Positions 1-11,169 of a stretch of DNA of 64,000 bases are shown here, piece by piece. Source of the stretch: Streptomyces sp. NRRL F-4489 (lineage in GTDB: Bacteria; Actinomycetota; Actinomycetes; Streptomycetales; Streptomycetaceae); the NCBI RefSeq assembly GCF_001509485.1, contig NZ_LLZI01000265.1:56382-120381 (forward strand), given 5' to 3'. The position numbers were made by a program, and so were the translations under genes. Position 1 is the first letter of the stretch. Each line of letters begins with the position of its first letter. The notes under the pieces were generated by a model that was given only the letters and a program-made list of their open reading frames with translations, did no database searches and was not told the origin of the DNA.

Positions 1-113
1 AAGGACGTCGAAATTACGAGCTTCAGGCTACCAGGAGGCCCCCGGCGACCCGAACGCCCCCCTGACGGGTGAGGCTTGGGCCCATTCGGCTTGACGAAGT
101 CAGATTACGCTGC

Positions 114-133
114 GTAACCTCACAGTGAGTTAC
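114..133. promoter_or_regulatory. Palindromic operator upstream of bldD, probable BldD autoregulatory site
   Basis: The 20 bases GTAACCTCACAGTGAGTTAC form a near-perfect inverted repeat (GTAAC...GTTAC outside, TCAC/GTGA inside) about 50 bases before the bldD start. BldD is known to repress its own promoter and to bind AGTGA/TCAC-type dyads, so self-regulation is the natural reading. The site is seen in the sequence; the binding is inferred. Confidence 0.75.
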
Positions 134-181
134 CAGCCACGCGGCAGCGCCGCATGTCGATACAGCCGTCTGGGGAGCTTT

Positions 182-682
182 ATGTCCAGCGAATACGCCA
201 AACAGCTCGGGGCCAAGCTCCGCGCCATCCGTACCCAGCAGGGCCTCTCTCTCCATGGCGTCGAGGAGAAGTCCCAGGGCCGCTGGAAGGCCGTGGTGGT
301 GGGGTCCTACGAGCGCGGTGACCGTGCCGTGACCGTCCAGCGCCTCGCCGAGCTCGCGGACTTCTACGGCGTGCCAGTGCAGGAGCTGCTGCCCGGTACG
401 ACGCCGGGGGGTGCCGCCGAGCCGCCGCCGAAGCTGGTGCTGGACCTGGAGCGCCTGGCCCACGTCCCGCAGGAGAAGGCCGGCCCGCTCCAGCGCTATG
501 CCGCCACGATCCAGAGCCAGCGCGGTGATTACAACGGCAAGGTCCTCTCGATCCGCCAGGACGATCTCCGCACCCTCGCGGTGATCTACGACCAGTCGCC
601 CTCGGTGCTCACCGAGCAGCTCATCAGCTGGGGCGTGCTGGACGCGGACGCCCGCCGGGCCGTGCAGCACGAGGAGATCTAG
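182..682 (+). CDS. bldD: BldD, master developmental repressor that senses cyclic di-GMP
   Basis: BldD represses the sporulation regulon during vegetative growth; a c-di-GMP tetramer holds two BldD C-terminal domains together so that the dimer can bind DNA. The 166-residue protein has an N-terminal XRE-type helix-turn-helix (about residues 5-65, containing VGSYERGDR) and a C-terminal domain with the known ligand signature RGD-X8-RQDD, seen here as RGDYNGKVLSIRQDD. The start at 182 gives the family length and the expected MSSEYAKQLG N-terminus; the in-frame GTG at 125 lies inside the operator and is unlikely to be used. The sequence is almost the same as the S. coelicolor protein as I remember it. 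It is monocistronic, with a strong hairpin after the stop. Confidence 0.97.
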   Translation: MSSEYAKQLGAKLRAIRTQQGLSLHGVEEKSQGRWKAVVVGSYERGDRAVTVQRLAELADFYGVPVQELLPGTTPGGAAEPPPKLVLDLERLAHVPQEKAGPLQRYAATIQSQRGDYNGKVLSIRQDDLRTLAVIYDQSPSVLTEQLISWGVLDADARRAVQHEEI

Positions 683-726
683 GGGCCCTGCCCCGTCGCT
701 TTACCCGTCTGACAAGCAGAAACGTA

Positions 727-755
727 CCGCCGCTCCGGGCCTCCCGGGGCGGCGG
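727..755. terminator. Hairpin terminator after bldD
   Basis: A 13-bp stem (727-739 with 743-755, one G-T pair) closes a 3-base loop about 45 bases after the bldD stop. The stem is nearly all G/C and is not followed by a clear T tract, as is common in Streptomyces. Confidence 0.75.
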
Positions 756-943
756 TCGTCGTCTGCGGGCACCCCGACGCCATCAGGCGCGCCGCGCACG
801 GCCGCGGGGCTGCCGGGCGTACCCCACCGGCCCCGGACGCACCACGGGCCCGCAGCGGCGCTGGTGCGTCGCTCCGGGCCCGTCGGGGTCTGGCGGTGTT
901 CCGGCCGGTCGGGCGCCGGCCGGTCAGCCGCCGCGCGGCCGGC

Positions 944-1381
944 TCAGCGGCTCTCCTCGCGGCGCAGCCCCGGCTTGAGCTCCTTCAGCCGGGCCAGCAG
1001 GCCGTTGACGAAGGCCGGGGAGTCGTCCGTGGAGAATTCCTTGGCCAGCTGCACGGCCTCGTCGATCGCCACCGCGTCCGGCGTGCCGTCCACCCACAGC
1101 AGCTCGTAGGCGCCGAGCCGGAGGATGGAGCGGTCGGCCGCCGGCATCCGGTCCAGGTCCCAGTCCACGGAGTAGGTGGAGAGCAGTTCGTCGATGCGGG
1201 CGACGTGGTCCGCGTACCCCTCGACCAGTTCGAGGGTGTACTCGTTCAGCGGCGGCTGCCGGGTGTCGGTCCGGGCATGGCGCATCCAGTCCGCCAGCAC
1301 GGACTGCACATCGGCACCGCGCTGGTCGGCCTCGAAGAGGATCTGGAAGGCGCGCTTACGGGCCTTGGTGCGGGCAGCCAC
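944..1381 (-). CDS. nusB: NusB, transcription antitermination factor
   Basis: NusB pairs with NusE (ribosomal protein S10) on boxA RNA to support antitermination, mainly of rRNA operons. The 145-residue all-helical protein shows family features: KARKRAFQILFEAD at the N-terminus, DRSILRLGAYELLW in the middle and AIDEAVQLAKEFSTDDSPAFVNGLLARL near the C-terminus (split here only by description). It begins 2 bases after the efp stop, so it is most likely co-transcribed and translationally coupled with efp. The 183-944 interval has only the bldD terminator and no further gene. Confidence 0.96.
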   Translation of the reverse strand: MAARTKARKRAFQILFEADQRGADVQSVLADWMRHARTDTRQPPLNEYTLELVEGYADHVARIDELLSTYSVDWDLDRMPAADRSILRLGAYELLWVDGTPDAVAIDEAVQLAKEFSTDDSPAFVNGLLARLKELKPGLRREESR

Positions 1382-1383
1382 GG

Positions 1384-1950
1384 TTAGCTGTTCACCCGGC
1401 CGAGGTAGTCGCCGGTGCGGGTGTCGACCTTGATCTTCTCACCGGTGGTGATGAAGAGCGGGACCTGGATCTCGTAGCCGGTCTCCAGCTTGGCGGGCTT
1501 GGTGCCGCCGGTGGAGCGGTCGCCCTGGACGCCCGGCTCGGTCTCGGCGATGGTCAGCTCGACGGCGGCCGGCAGCTCGACGTAGAGCACCTGGCCCTCG
1601 TTCTGCGCGACGACCGCCTCGAAGCCCTCCAGGAGGAAGTTCGCCGCGTCGCCGACGGTCTTGCGGTCGACGTGCAGCTGGTCGTAGGTGTCCATGTCCA
1701 TGAAGACGAAGTAGTCGCCGTCCATGTACGAGAACTGCATACCGCGCTTGTCGACGTTGGCCGTCTCGACCTTGACGCCGGCGTTGAAGGTCTTGTCCAC
1801 CACCTTGCCGGAGAGCACGTTCTTGAGCTTGGTACGGACGAAGGCCGGGCCCTTACCGGGCTTGACGTGCTGGAACTCGACGACGGACCAGAGCTGGCCG
1901 CCTTCGAGCTTGAGCACCATGCCGTTCTTGAGGTCGTTCGTGGAAGCCAC
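1384..1950 (-). CDS. efp: Elongation factor P
   Basis: EF-P binds between the P and E sites of the ribosome and relieves stalling at polyproline stretches. The 188-residue protein has the three beta-barrel domains and the domain I tip loop VKPGKGPAF with Lys33 at the tip. Actinobacterial EF-Ps of this PGKGPA type are reported to work with an unmodified lysine, and no epmA- or epmB-like gene lies nearby. Streptomyces proteomes are rich in Pro runs (several occur in this window, e.g. the proteins at 3208-4047 and 26232-28754), which fits. It lies upstream of nusB with a 2-base gap. Confidence 0.97.
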   Translation of the reverse strand: MASTNDLKNGMVLKLEGGQLWSVVEFQHVKPGKGPAFVRTKLKNVLSGKVVDKTFNAGVKVETANVDKRGMQFSYMDGDYFVFMDMDTYDQLHVDRKTVGDAANFLLEGFEAVVAQNEGQVLYVELPAAVELTIAETEPGVQGDRSTGGTKPAKLETGYEIQVPLFITTGEKIKVDTRTGDYLGRVNS

Positions 1951-2016
1951 GGTTGCGGAATCTCCTGGACTGCAGGTGGTGGGTACCTCGAAACCGCCCG
2001 CAGCGAGCCGGGTGGC

Positions 2017-3123
2017 TCACAGGGCGAGCAGCTCCTTGGTCGTGATGGTGAGTAGCTCGGGTCCGCCGTCCGCCTCGGGGCGGACGACGAGGGTGTCGTC
2101 GATCCGGACACCCCCACGGCCCGGGATGTGGACCCCTGGCTCGACGGTGACCGGCACGCAAGCGTCCAGTTTACCCATGGCGCCGGGTGACAACTGAGGG
2201 TCCTCGTCGATTTCGAGTCCGACACCGTGCCCGGTCCACGGGCCGAGCCCCTCGCCGTGCCCCGCGGCCTCCAGGACCTGCCGGGTCACCCGGTCCACAT
2301 CGCGGCACTCCACCCCCGGTGCCAGCGCCTGCCGGCCGGCCTTCTGCGCGGCGAAGACCAGGTCGTACAGCTCGATCTGCCAGTCCGCCGGGGTGGTGCC
2401 GATGACGAAGGTCCGGCCGATCTCGCAGCGGTAGCCGCGGTAGTTCGCGCCGAGGTTGACGGTGAGGAAGTCGCCCTCCTCGACCCGGCGGTCGGTGGGC
2501 AGGTGCCCGGCGCGTCCGGAGTTCGGGCCGGTGGCGACGGAGGTGGGGAACGCCGGGCCGTCCGCGCCGTGGTCGACCAGCCGGCGCTCCAGCTCCAGCG
2601 CGAGATGGCGCTCGGTGCGGCCGACGAGGATGGATTCCAGCAGTTCGCCCAGCGCCTGGTCGCTGATCTCCGCGGCGATCCGCAGGCAGGCGATCTCGTC
2701 GTCGTCCTTGACCAGCCGCTGCGCCTCGACCGCACAGGCCAGGTCGGTCAGCCGGGTCCGGGGCGCGACGCGGGCCAGCGCCCGGTGGCGGCTGACGGTG
2801 AGGTGGTGCTCCTCGACGGCCAGGGTGTCCGCGCCCGACTTCTCGGCGAGCCCGGCGGCGGCCACCACCGGGTCGCCGCCGCGCGCGGGCAGTACCGAGA
2901 CCCGGATGTCGTCGGCGGGCCGGCCCTCGGTGGGGTCGCCGGTCAGCGGGCGCCCGCAGAGCAGGACGTCGGCGCCGGGGCCCAGCAGCAGGGCGGCGCC
3001 GGGCGGCGCGGCGCCGGTGAGGTAGCGGACGTTGGCGGGGCGCGAGATCAGGGCGGCGGTGGATCCGGTTGCGGCGCAGCGGTCGCGCAGCCGCGCGCGT
3101 CGGACCGCGTACAACTCGGACAT
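2017..3123 (-). CDS. M24 (Xaa-Pro aminopeptidase-fold) protein with substituted metal ligands
   Basis: The 368-residue protein has the two-domain creatinase/prolidase architecture: an N-terminal domain (about 1-135) and a C-terminal pita-bread domain (about 140-365). M24 enzymes bind two metal ions through Asp, Asp, His, Glu and Glu. Here the first motif reads TVNLGANYRGYRCEIGRTF, so the expected Asp residues are Asn223 and Glu234; His299 (GHGVG) and Glu328 (VEPG) are kept; the last Glu is Asp342 (RIDDTLVV). It is usually annotated as aminopeptidase P, but catalysis cannot be assumed. It sits upstream of efp, 66 bases apart, which is a common arrangement for pepP/pepQ-like genes. Confidence 0.85.
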   Translation of the reverse strand: MSELYAVRRARLRDRCAATGSTAALISRPANVRYLTGAAPPGAALLLGPGADVLLCGRPLTGDPTEGRPADDIRVSVLPARGGDPVVAAAGLAEKSGADTLAVEEHHLTVSRHRALARVAPRTRLTDLACAVEAQRLVKDDDEIACLRIAAEISDQALGELLESILVGRTERHLALELERRLVDHGADGPAFPTSVATGPNSGRAGHLPTDRRVEEGDFLTVNLGANYRGYRCEIGRTFVIGTTPADWQIELYDLVFAAQKAGRQALAPGVECRDVDRVTRQVLEAAGHGEGLGPWTGHGVGLEIDEDPQLSPGAMGKLDACVPVTVEPGVHIPGRGGVRIDDTLVVRPEADGGPELLTITTKELLAL

Positions 3124-3207
3124 ATCGCCAGCGTACGACCGCGCTCCCGGAGCGGCCGTCCGGGACGGCCGCCCGGGGGACGGACCGCGTCGCGGCCGGG
3201 CGGGCCG

Positions 3208-4047
3208 CTACCAGCTGGGCGGGCTGGCCAGGCTGCGCGCGACCACCTCGTCCAGCGCCCGCACGGTGGTGGCCACATCGTGCTGGGAGTTGTCGATGAT
3301 CGGCAGGCCGGAGCCGTACCAGCCGGCCATCCGGCCGTGGATGCGGGCCACCTCCTCGTCGGACAGGCGGCGGTTGCCGGTGCGGCGGGCGTTGCGCTCC
3401 AGGACGACCTCCAGCCCGGGCAGCAGCACGATCGGCAGCAGGCCGGGGCCGACGTGGCGCTTCCAGCCGCCGAGGCCGACGACCGGGCGGTCCGGGAAGA
3501 CGGCGTCGTCGAGGATGCAGGAGATGCCGTTGGCGAGGAAGTTGCGGGCCGCGAAACCGCAGGTGCGGCGGGCCAGGCGGTACTGCGCCTCGGAGTGGTC
3601 GTTCCAGCCGGACTGCGGATCGGCGAAACCGGCCCGCACCCACTCCCGGACGTCGTCCAGGCTGATGTGCGCGGTCGGCACCCGCCGGGTGTCGGCCCAG
3701 TGCCGGGCGACGCTGGTCTTCCCGGCGCCGGCCGGGCCGATCAGCAGCACCGCGACGGCGGCGTGCGCGGCGTCCGGCGCGGCGCTGCCCGGCGGCGGGC
3801 TGGGCAGCGGAACGGGCGCGCCGGGCGGCAGCTGCACATGGCCGGTGACGTCACCGGTGGTGGGCGGGGCGGGCGGGGCCTGGTGGGGCCCCGGCGCGGG
3901 GCCCGGCCAGCCGTGGCCGGGGGCGGGCGGGGGCGGGGCCGCGCCGGGCCCGCCGGGGTGCGGCGTCCAGTGCATGGCGGGTCCGGCCCCCGGGCCGGGA
4001 AGCGGGCCGCGGGGCGGTGGCAGCGGAGCCCCCACTGCGTACTGCAT
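3208..4047 (-). CDS. P-loop ATP-binding protein with a proline-rich N-terminus
   Basis: About 95 N-terminal residues are dominated by Pro, Gly and Ala and are likely disordered. They are followed by a kinase-like P-loop domain with Walker A GPAGAGKT, an ISLDDVREWVR segment, and a C-terminal half with GNRRLSDEEVARIHGRM resembling zeta-toxin/AAA-type nucleotide kinases. The substrate is unknown. The ATG at 4047 was chosen because the open frame further upstream has atypical arginine-rich translation. It lies between the peptidase-like gene and aroQ on the same strand, but 223 bases separate it from aroQ. Confidence 0.8.
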   Translation of the reverse strand: MQYAVGAPLPPPRGPLPGPGAGPAMHWTPHPGGPGAAPPPPAPGHGWPGPAPGPHQAPPAPPTTGDVTGHVQLPPGAPVPLPSPPPGSAAPDAAHAAVAVLLIGPAGAGKTSVARHWADTRRVPTAHISLDDVREWVRAGFADPQSGWNDHSEAQYRLARRTCGFAARNFLANGISCILDDAVFPDRPVVGLGGWKRHVGPGLLPIVLLPGLEVVLERNARRTGNRRLSDEEVARIHGRMAGWYGSGLPIIDNSQHDVATTVRALDEVVARSLASPPSW

Positions 4048-4270
4048 CCGGTGGCTCTCCGTCTCGTGCGGTCGACGTGGTGCGGACGGCGCACCGGGCC
4101 GGGGCGGCCGGGGCACCGTGGCGGCAACTGCGAGGCGGCGGCGGGCCGTTGCCGCCCCGCCGCCGGGTGGTACTGACCGAACCGTACCCTCCCGGCGGCT
4201 GCCGGGAGGTTTCCCTACCCGCGGCGCCCGCCGGATGAACGGCCGGCGGCGCACGGAGCGGAACGGCCGG

Positions 4271-4711
4271 TCAGCCGTCCAGCTCCTCGGCGAGGGCACG
4301 CAGCGCCAGGCGGTACGAGCCGATGCCGAAGCCGGCGACCGTCCCGCTGGCGACCGCCGCGATGACCGAGGTGTGCCGGAACTCCTCGCGGGCGTACGGG
4401 TTGGAGATGTGCACCTCGATCAGCGGGGCGGTGCGCTGGGCCGCCGCGTCCCGCATCGCGTACGAATAGTGCGTGAACGCACCGGGGTTGATGACGACCG
4501 GGAGGGCGCCGTCGGCCGCCTCGTGCAGCCAGCGGACCATCTCGCCCTCGTCGTTGGTCTCCCGGACGTCGGTCTCGAAGCCCAGCTCCGCGCCGAGCCG
4601 GGCGCATTCGGCGACCAGCCCGGCGTAGGAGGTGGCGCCGTAGACGTCGGGCTCGCGGGAGCCGAGCCGGCCGAGGTTGGGGCCGTTGAGGACCAGCACG
4701 CGCTGCTTCAT
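4271..4711 (-). CDS. aroQ: Type II 3-dehydroquinate dehydratase
   Basis: This enzyme dehydrates 3-dehydroquinate to 3-dehydroshikimate, step three of the shikimate pathway, by trans elimination as a dodecamer. The 146-residue protein has the type II signatures: [17 protein letters not shown] with the active-site Tyr, [15 protein letters not shown] and [17 protein letters not shown] with the catalytic His. The ATG lies 5 bases after the aroB stop, so the two are cotranscribed. Confidence 0.95.
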   Translation of the reverse strand: MKQRVLVLNGPNLGRLGSREPDVYGATSYAGLVAECARLGAELGFETDVRETNDEGEMVRWLHEAADGALPVVINPGAFTHYSYAMRDAAAQRTAPLIEVHISNPYAREEFRHTSVIAAVASGTVAGFGIGSYRLALRALAEELDG

Positions 4712-4716
4712 CGGCG

Positions 4717-7543
<2,827 letters not shown>

Positions 7544-7686
7544 CGGTGCTCCTCAGTTACTGCTCATGTGCTCATCCGCGTACGGTCTCCTTAGATCCTC
7601 CCACGTCGGGCGGGGCGCGCGGCGCGGCGTCCAGGGTGCGGACCGCGGGCGTCCGGGCGGACCGGCGGCGGGCGTACGGACCGGGG

Positions 7687-8523
7687 TCAGCGGGCGGCGA
7701 GCGCCGCCTCGCCGGCCCGGCGCATCGCGGCCAGCGGCGCGGGCGCCCGGCCGGTCATCTGCTCGACCTGGAGGACGGCCTGGTGGACCAGGAGGTCCAG
7801 GCCCCCGACGACGGCGCCGCCGCGGCCGGCCCAGGCGGCGGCCAGCGGGGTCGGCCACGGGTCGTAGAGGACGTCGAAGAGGGTGCCGGGCCGGGCGGGG
7901 ACGGCGGCGGCGAGCGGGTCGGTGCTGCCGGCCGGGGTGGTGGCGATGACCAGCGGCGCGTCCAGGGCCGCGGCGGCCTCCTCCCAGGGGGCGGTGCGGA
8001 CGGTGACGCCGAGCCGCTCGCCCCAGCCGCGCATCTCCTCGGCGCGGGCCGCGCTGCGGACGTACGCGGTGACCTCGCCGGCGCAGATCCGGGCAAGCGC
8101 GGCCAGCGCGGAGGAGGCGGTGGCGCCGGCACCGAGGACGGCGGCCCGTTCGACGTGCTCGACGCCGCGTTCGCGCAGCGCGGCGAGCATGCCGGGGATG
8201 TCGGTGTTGTCGCCGCGGCGGCGGCCGTCGGGGGTGAACACGACGGTGTTGACCGCCTCGACCGAGGCCGCGGTGGCGCTGATCTCGTCCAGCAGCGGGA
8301 TGACCGCGCGCTTGAGCGGCATGGTCAGCGACAGACCGGCCCATTCGGGGCCGAGCCCGGCGAGGAACGCCGGCAGCGCGGCCTCGTCGATCTCGTGGCG
8401 GCCGTACTCCCAGCCGGTGAGGCCGAGTTCGGCGTAGGCGGCGCGGTGCAGCACCGGCGAGAGGGAGTGCGCGATCGGCGAGCCGAGGACGGCCGCCTTC
8501 CTGGTGTCAGAGCTGTGGGGCAC
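7687..8523 (-). CDS. aroE: Shikimate dehydrogenase
   Basis: AroE reduces 3-dehydroshikimate to shikimate with NADPH. The 278-residue protein has the N-terminal substrate domain with GSPIAHSLSPVLHR and SLTMPLK (catalytic Lys), GDNTDIPGM with the paired Asp, and a Rossmann domain with VLGAGATASSALAAL. The stop-to-start gap from mltG is 10 bases, so mltG and aroE are co-transcribed. Confidence 0.95.
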   Translation of the reverse strand: MPHSSDTRKAAVLGSPIAHSLSPVLHRAAYAELGLTGWEYGRHEIDEAALPAFLAGLGPEWAGLSLTMPLKRAVIPLLDEISATAASVEAVNTVVFTPDGRRRGDNTDIPGMLAALRERGVEHVERAAVLGAGATASSALAALARICAGEVTAYVRSAARAEEMRGWGERLGVTVRTAPWEEAAAALDAPLVIATTPAGSTDPLAAAVPARPGTLFDVLYDPWPTPLAAAWAGRGGAVVGGLDLLVHQAVLQVEQMTGRAPAPLAAMRRAGEAALAAR

Positions 8524-8533
8524 GGCCTTGCCT

Positions 8534-10564
8534 TCAGTTTCCGTTCTGCTTCTGCTCTTGCTGGCGCCTGTTGAATTCCCGGACGAGCTTCATATGGTCG
8601 GTCAGATTGGTGGTGAAGTCGGTTTTCTTGCCGTCCACCGAAATGAAGTACAGCCACTTCTGGGAATTGTCCGGATTGATCGCCGCCTTCAGCGCGTCCG
8701 CACCGGGATTGCCGATCGGACCGGGCGGCAGACCCCGGTAGAAATACGTGTTGTACGGGTCGTCGTAGTGCCGGATCTCGTCCGTACTGATATTGATCTT
8801 GCTCTGGTTCTTGAGGTAGTTGAACGTCGAGTCGAATTCCAGCTTCTGGTTCGTGTCGGTATTCGTCGGGGCGAGACGGTTGTAGACGACCGCGGCCATC
8901 TTGCGGAAGTCGTCGTGCGTCATGCCCTCGGCCTGAGTGAGGCTGGCGACCGTCACGAGCTGGAGCGGGGAGGACAGGTTGAATTTCCTGGCATTCTCCG
9001 CCAGGTCGTACTTCTGGTATTCCTGATTCGCCCGCGCGACCATCTGCTTCAGCACATCGGCCGGTTTGGCATTGGCGCCGACGCTGTAGGTGGACGGGTA
9101 GAGGAAGCCCTCCAGCGGGTCCTTGATCTTGGGGTTGTCGTCGGCCCAGGACGGCAGTCCGAGGTTCTTCGCCTGGCTGCGGGCGATCTCCTTGGTGGTG
9201 CCGGGCGTGAGCTTGAGCTTCTTGTCGATCAGCTGGTAGACCGCGGCGGCCCGCAGGCCCTCCCGGATCGTCAGGCCGTTGCGGCTCTTGGGGTCCAGCA
9301 TCAGCTCGATGGCGGCCGCCGCCGACATGTGCTTGCGCAGGGTGTACGTACCGGGCTGGAGGGACTGCGCCTTCTGGTTGTCGGCGGCCGCCTCGGTGAA
9401 CGCCCCGGCGCTCTTGATCACCCCGTCCCGGGCCAGGACCGCCCCCATCTGGGAGATCAGCATCCCGTCCGGGATCTCCACCTGCACCTCGCCGCTGCCC
9501 TCGCCGTCGTAGTCCGGGGACGAGCCGAAGTGCCGCACGAAGAAGTCGTAGCCGAAGTAGCCCACGGTGCCCGCCACACCGGCGAACGCCAGGGCCATGA
9601 CCAGGCAGGCGGTGCCGCTGCGCCGTTTGTTCTTCGTGTTCTTCCGGCCCCGGCGCTCGCGGCCGCGCCGGCCGTCCACCGGGGCGTCGTCGTCCGCGGC
9701 GCCGCCGGGGCGGTCGTCCGCGTCGTCCGGGTCGTCCGCGCCGTCCGCCCGGCGGCTGTCCGGTTCACCGGCGAAGAACGGATGCTCCGGCTCCGGTGCG
9801 GGCGGCCCGTCCTGGGGGTGGTGCCCGTCGCCGGCGTCCTGCGGCGGCCCGCCGTGCTCGGTGTGCTGCGGGCCCGGATGCGTCTGCACCGCCTGCTGGG
9901 CCGGGATCGGCTGGGTCTCCTGGAGCCCGTGGCCGCCCTGGCCGCCGTAGGAGTCGTGACCCGCGTAGTCCTGGCCCGCGTACTCCTGGCCTGCGCCCGC
10001 GTAGCCCTGGCCCTGGTACTCCTGGCCCGCGTAGTCCTGAGCCGCGTACTCCTGCCCCGGGTAGCCCTGGCCGGCGTGGTGCGGCGCCGGGTGGTCCTGG
10101 CCGGGCTGGAGATACGGATCGGCCGGCGGGTGCTGCCCGTAGGGGTCGTACGGGTCGTAGCCCGGCCCGCCCGTCTGCTGCGGCGCCCCCTCCCAGCCGC
10201 CGCCACCCGCCGGATACTGCTGCGCGTACTGCTGCTCACCGTGCTGCGGGTACTGCCCGGGGTGCTGGTGCTGCTGGTACTGCTCCTCGTGCCGCGGGTA
10301 CGGCCCGGGGTGCTGCTCTCCGTGCTGCCCGTACTGCTCGGGATGCTGCCCGTACTGCTCAGGGTGCTGCTGCCGGTACTGCTCCGGGTGGGGCGCGTAC
10401 TGCTCCGCGTACTGCTGGGGGTGCTGCTCCTGGGGATACCCGCCGGACTGCTGCTCCGTCCACTGCGGCTGCTGCGCCTGACCTCCGTACGGACCGCGGT
10501 CTCCGTAGAGCGGGTCGTCGGGATGCCACGGTTCGGAGCCGTAGCCCCGGCCATACTCGGTCAT
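8534..10564 (-). CDS. mltG: MltG endolytic transglycosylase with a long Tyr/Gln/His/Pro-rich cytoplasmic extension
   Basis: MltG cleaves nascent glycan strands at the inner membrane and is thought to set glycan length. The 676-residue protein has a low-complexity N-terminal region of about 300 residues with near-repeats such as PEQYGQHPEQYGQH and AGQEYAGQDYAGHD, then a basic stretch (GRRGRERRGRKN), one membrane segment at about 318-342 (CLVMALAFAGVAGTVGYFGY), and the extracellular YceG domain. The conserved catalytic Glu is Glu546 in ASLTQAEGM, followed by AAVVYNRL. E. coli MltG is about 340 residues, so roughly half of this protein is extra. The start at 10564 opens with MTEYGRGYG; the 126 bases before it to ruvX show no gene. 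Confidence 0.93.
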   Translation of the reverse strand: MTEYGRGYGSEPWHPDDPLYGDRGPYGGQAQQPQWTEQQSGGYPQEQHPQQYAEQYAPHPEQYRQQHPEQYGQHPEQYGQHGEQHPGPYPRHEEQYQQHQHPGQYPQHGEQQYAQQYPAGGGGWEGAPQQTGGPGYDPYDPYGQHPPADPYLQPGQDHPAPHHAGQGYPGQEYAAQDYAGQEYQGQGYAGAGQEYAGQDYAGHDSYGGQGGHGLQETQPIPAQQAVQTHPGPQHTEHGGPPQDAGDGHHPQDGPPAPEPEHPFFAGEPDSRRADGADDPDDADDRPGGAADDDAPVDGRRGRERRGRKNTKNKRRSGTACLVMALAFAGVAGTVGYFGYDFFVRHFGSSPDYDGEGSGEVQVEIPDGMLISQMGAVLARDGVIKSAGAFTEAAADNQKAQSLQPGTYTLRKHMSAAAAIELMLDPKSRNGLTIREGLRAAAVYQLIDKKLKLTPGTTKEIARSQAKNLGLPSWADDNPKIKDPLEGFLYPSTYSVGANAKPADVLKQMVARANQEYQKYDLAENARKFNLSSPLQLVTVASLTQAEGMTHDDFRKMAAVVYNRLAPTNTDTNQKLEFDSTFNYLKNQSKINISTDEIRHYDDPYNTYFYRGLPPGPIGNPGADALKAAINPDNSQKWLYFISVDGKKTDFTTNLTDHMKLVREFNRRQQEQKQNGN

Positions 10565-10690
10565 CAATCCCCTAGAGCCGAGAGGCGGGGCGCGCCGTCC
10601 GGGCAGCGCCTGTCGTACCGTTCCGCCTCTGCTTGCACGCGCGGCTGTTCGAACCGCCGCCACAACGCGCGGAACGTTACCGTACCGCGA

Positions 10691-11155
10691 TCAGACGCCC
10701 GCTTCGACGTTCTCCCCGGGAGGCCGGCCGGACGTCCGTTCGGTTTCCAGGGCGCTCTGGAGGATGACCACCGCGGCGGCCTGGTCGACCACCGAGCGGC
10801 CCTTCTTGCTGCGGACGCCGGAGGCGCGCAGGCCGTGGGTGGCGGTGACCGTCGACATCCGCTCGTCGACCAGCCGGACGCCGACCGGCGCGATGTTCCG
10901 GGCCAGTTCGCGGGCGAAGGCCCGGACCTTGGCCGCGGCCGGCCCCTCTCCCCCGCTGAGGGAGCGGGGCAGGCCGACCACGACCTCCAGCGGCTCGTAC
11001 TCCTCGACGATCGCCTTCAGCCGCCGGTGCGCGGCCGGGACATCGCGTCCCGGCACGGTCTCGACGGGGGTGGCGAGGACCCCGTCGGGGTCGCACGAGG
11101 CGACCCCGATCCGGGCGTCCCCGACATCCACGGCGATGCGGCGGCCGCGTCGCAT
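10691..11155 (-). CDS. ruvX: RuvX/YqgF, Holliday-junction-resolvase-fold nuclease
   Basis: YqgF family proteins have an RNase H-like fold and act in 16S rRNA 5' end maturation and possibly in recombination. The 154-residue protein shows AVDVGDARIGVA (catalytic Asp), GLPRSLSGGEG, LVDERMSTVTA and VVDQAAAVVILQSALE with the last acidic site. The ATG at 11155 follows a GAGGTGG ribosome-binding sequence. It lies 14 bases after alaS, as is common in bacteria. Confidence 0.93.
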   Translation of the reverse strand: MRRGRRIAVDVGDARIGVASCDPDGVLATPVETVPGRDVPAAHRRLKAIVEEYEPLEVVVGLPRSLSGGEGPAAAKVRAFARELARNIAPVGVRLVDERMSTVTATHGLRASGVRSKKGRSVVDQAAAVVILQSALETERTSGRPPGENVEAGV

Positions 11156-11169
11156 CTCTGCCACCTCGG

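Noticed and set aside
125..181. GTG at 125 as bldD start
   Set aside because: It lies inside the operator, and the start at 182 gives the exact known BldD N-terminus.
23..670. Long open frame antisense to bldD
   Set aside because: It is the shadow of bldD and has a composition (His/Leu/Gly-rich) unlike a real protein.
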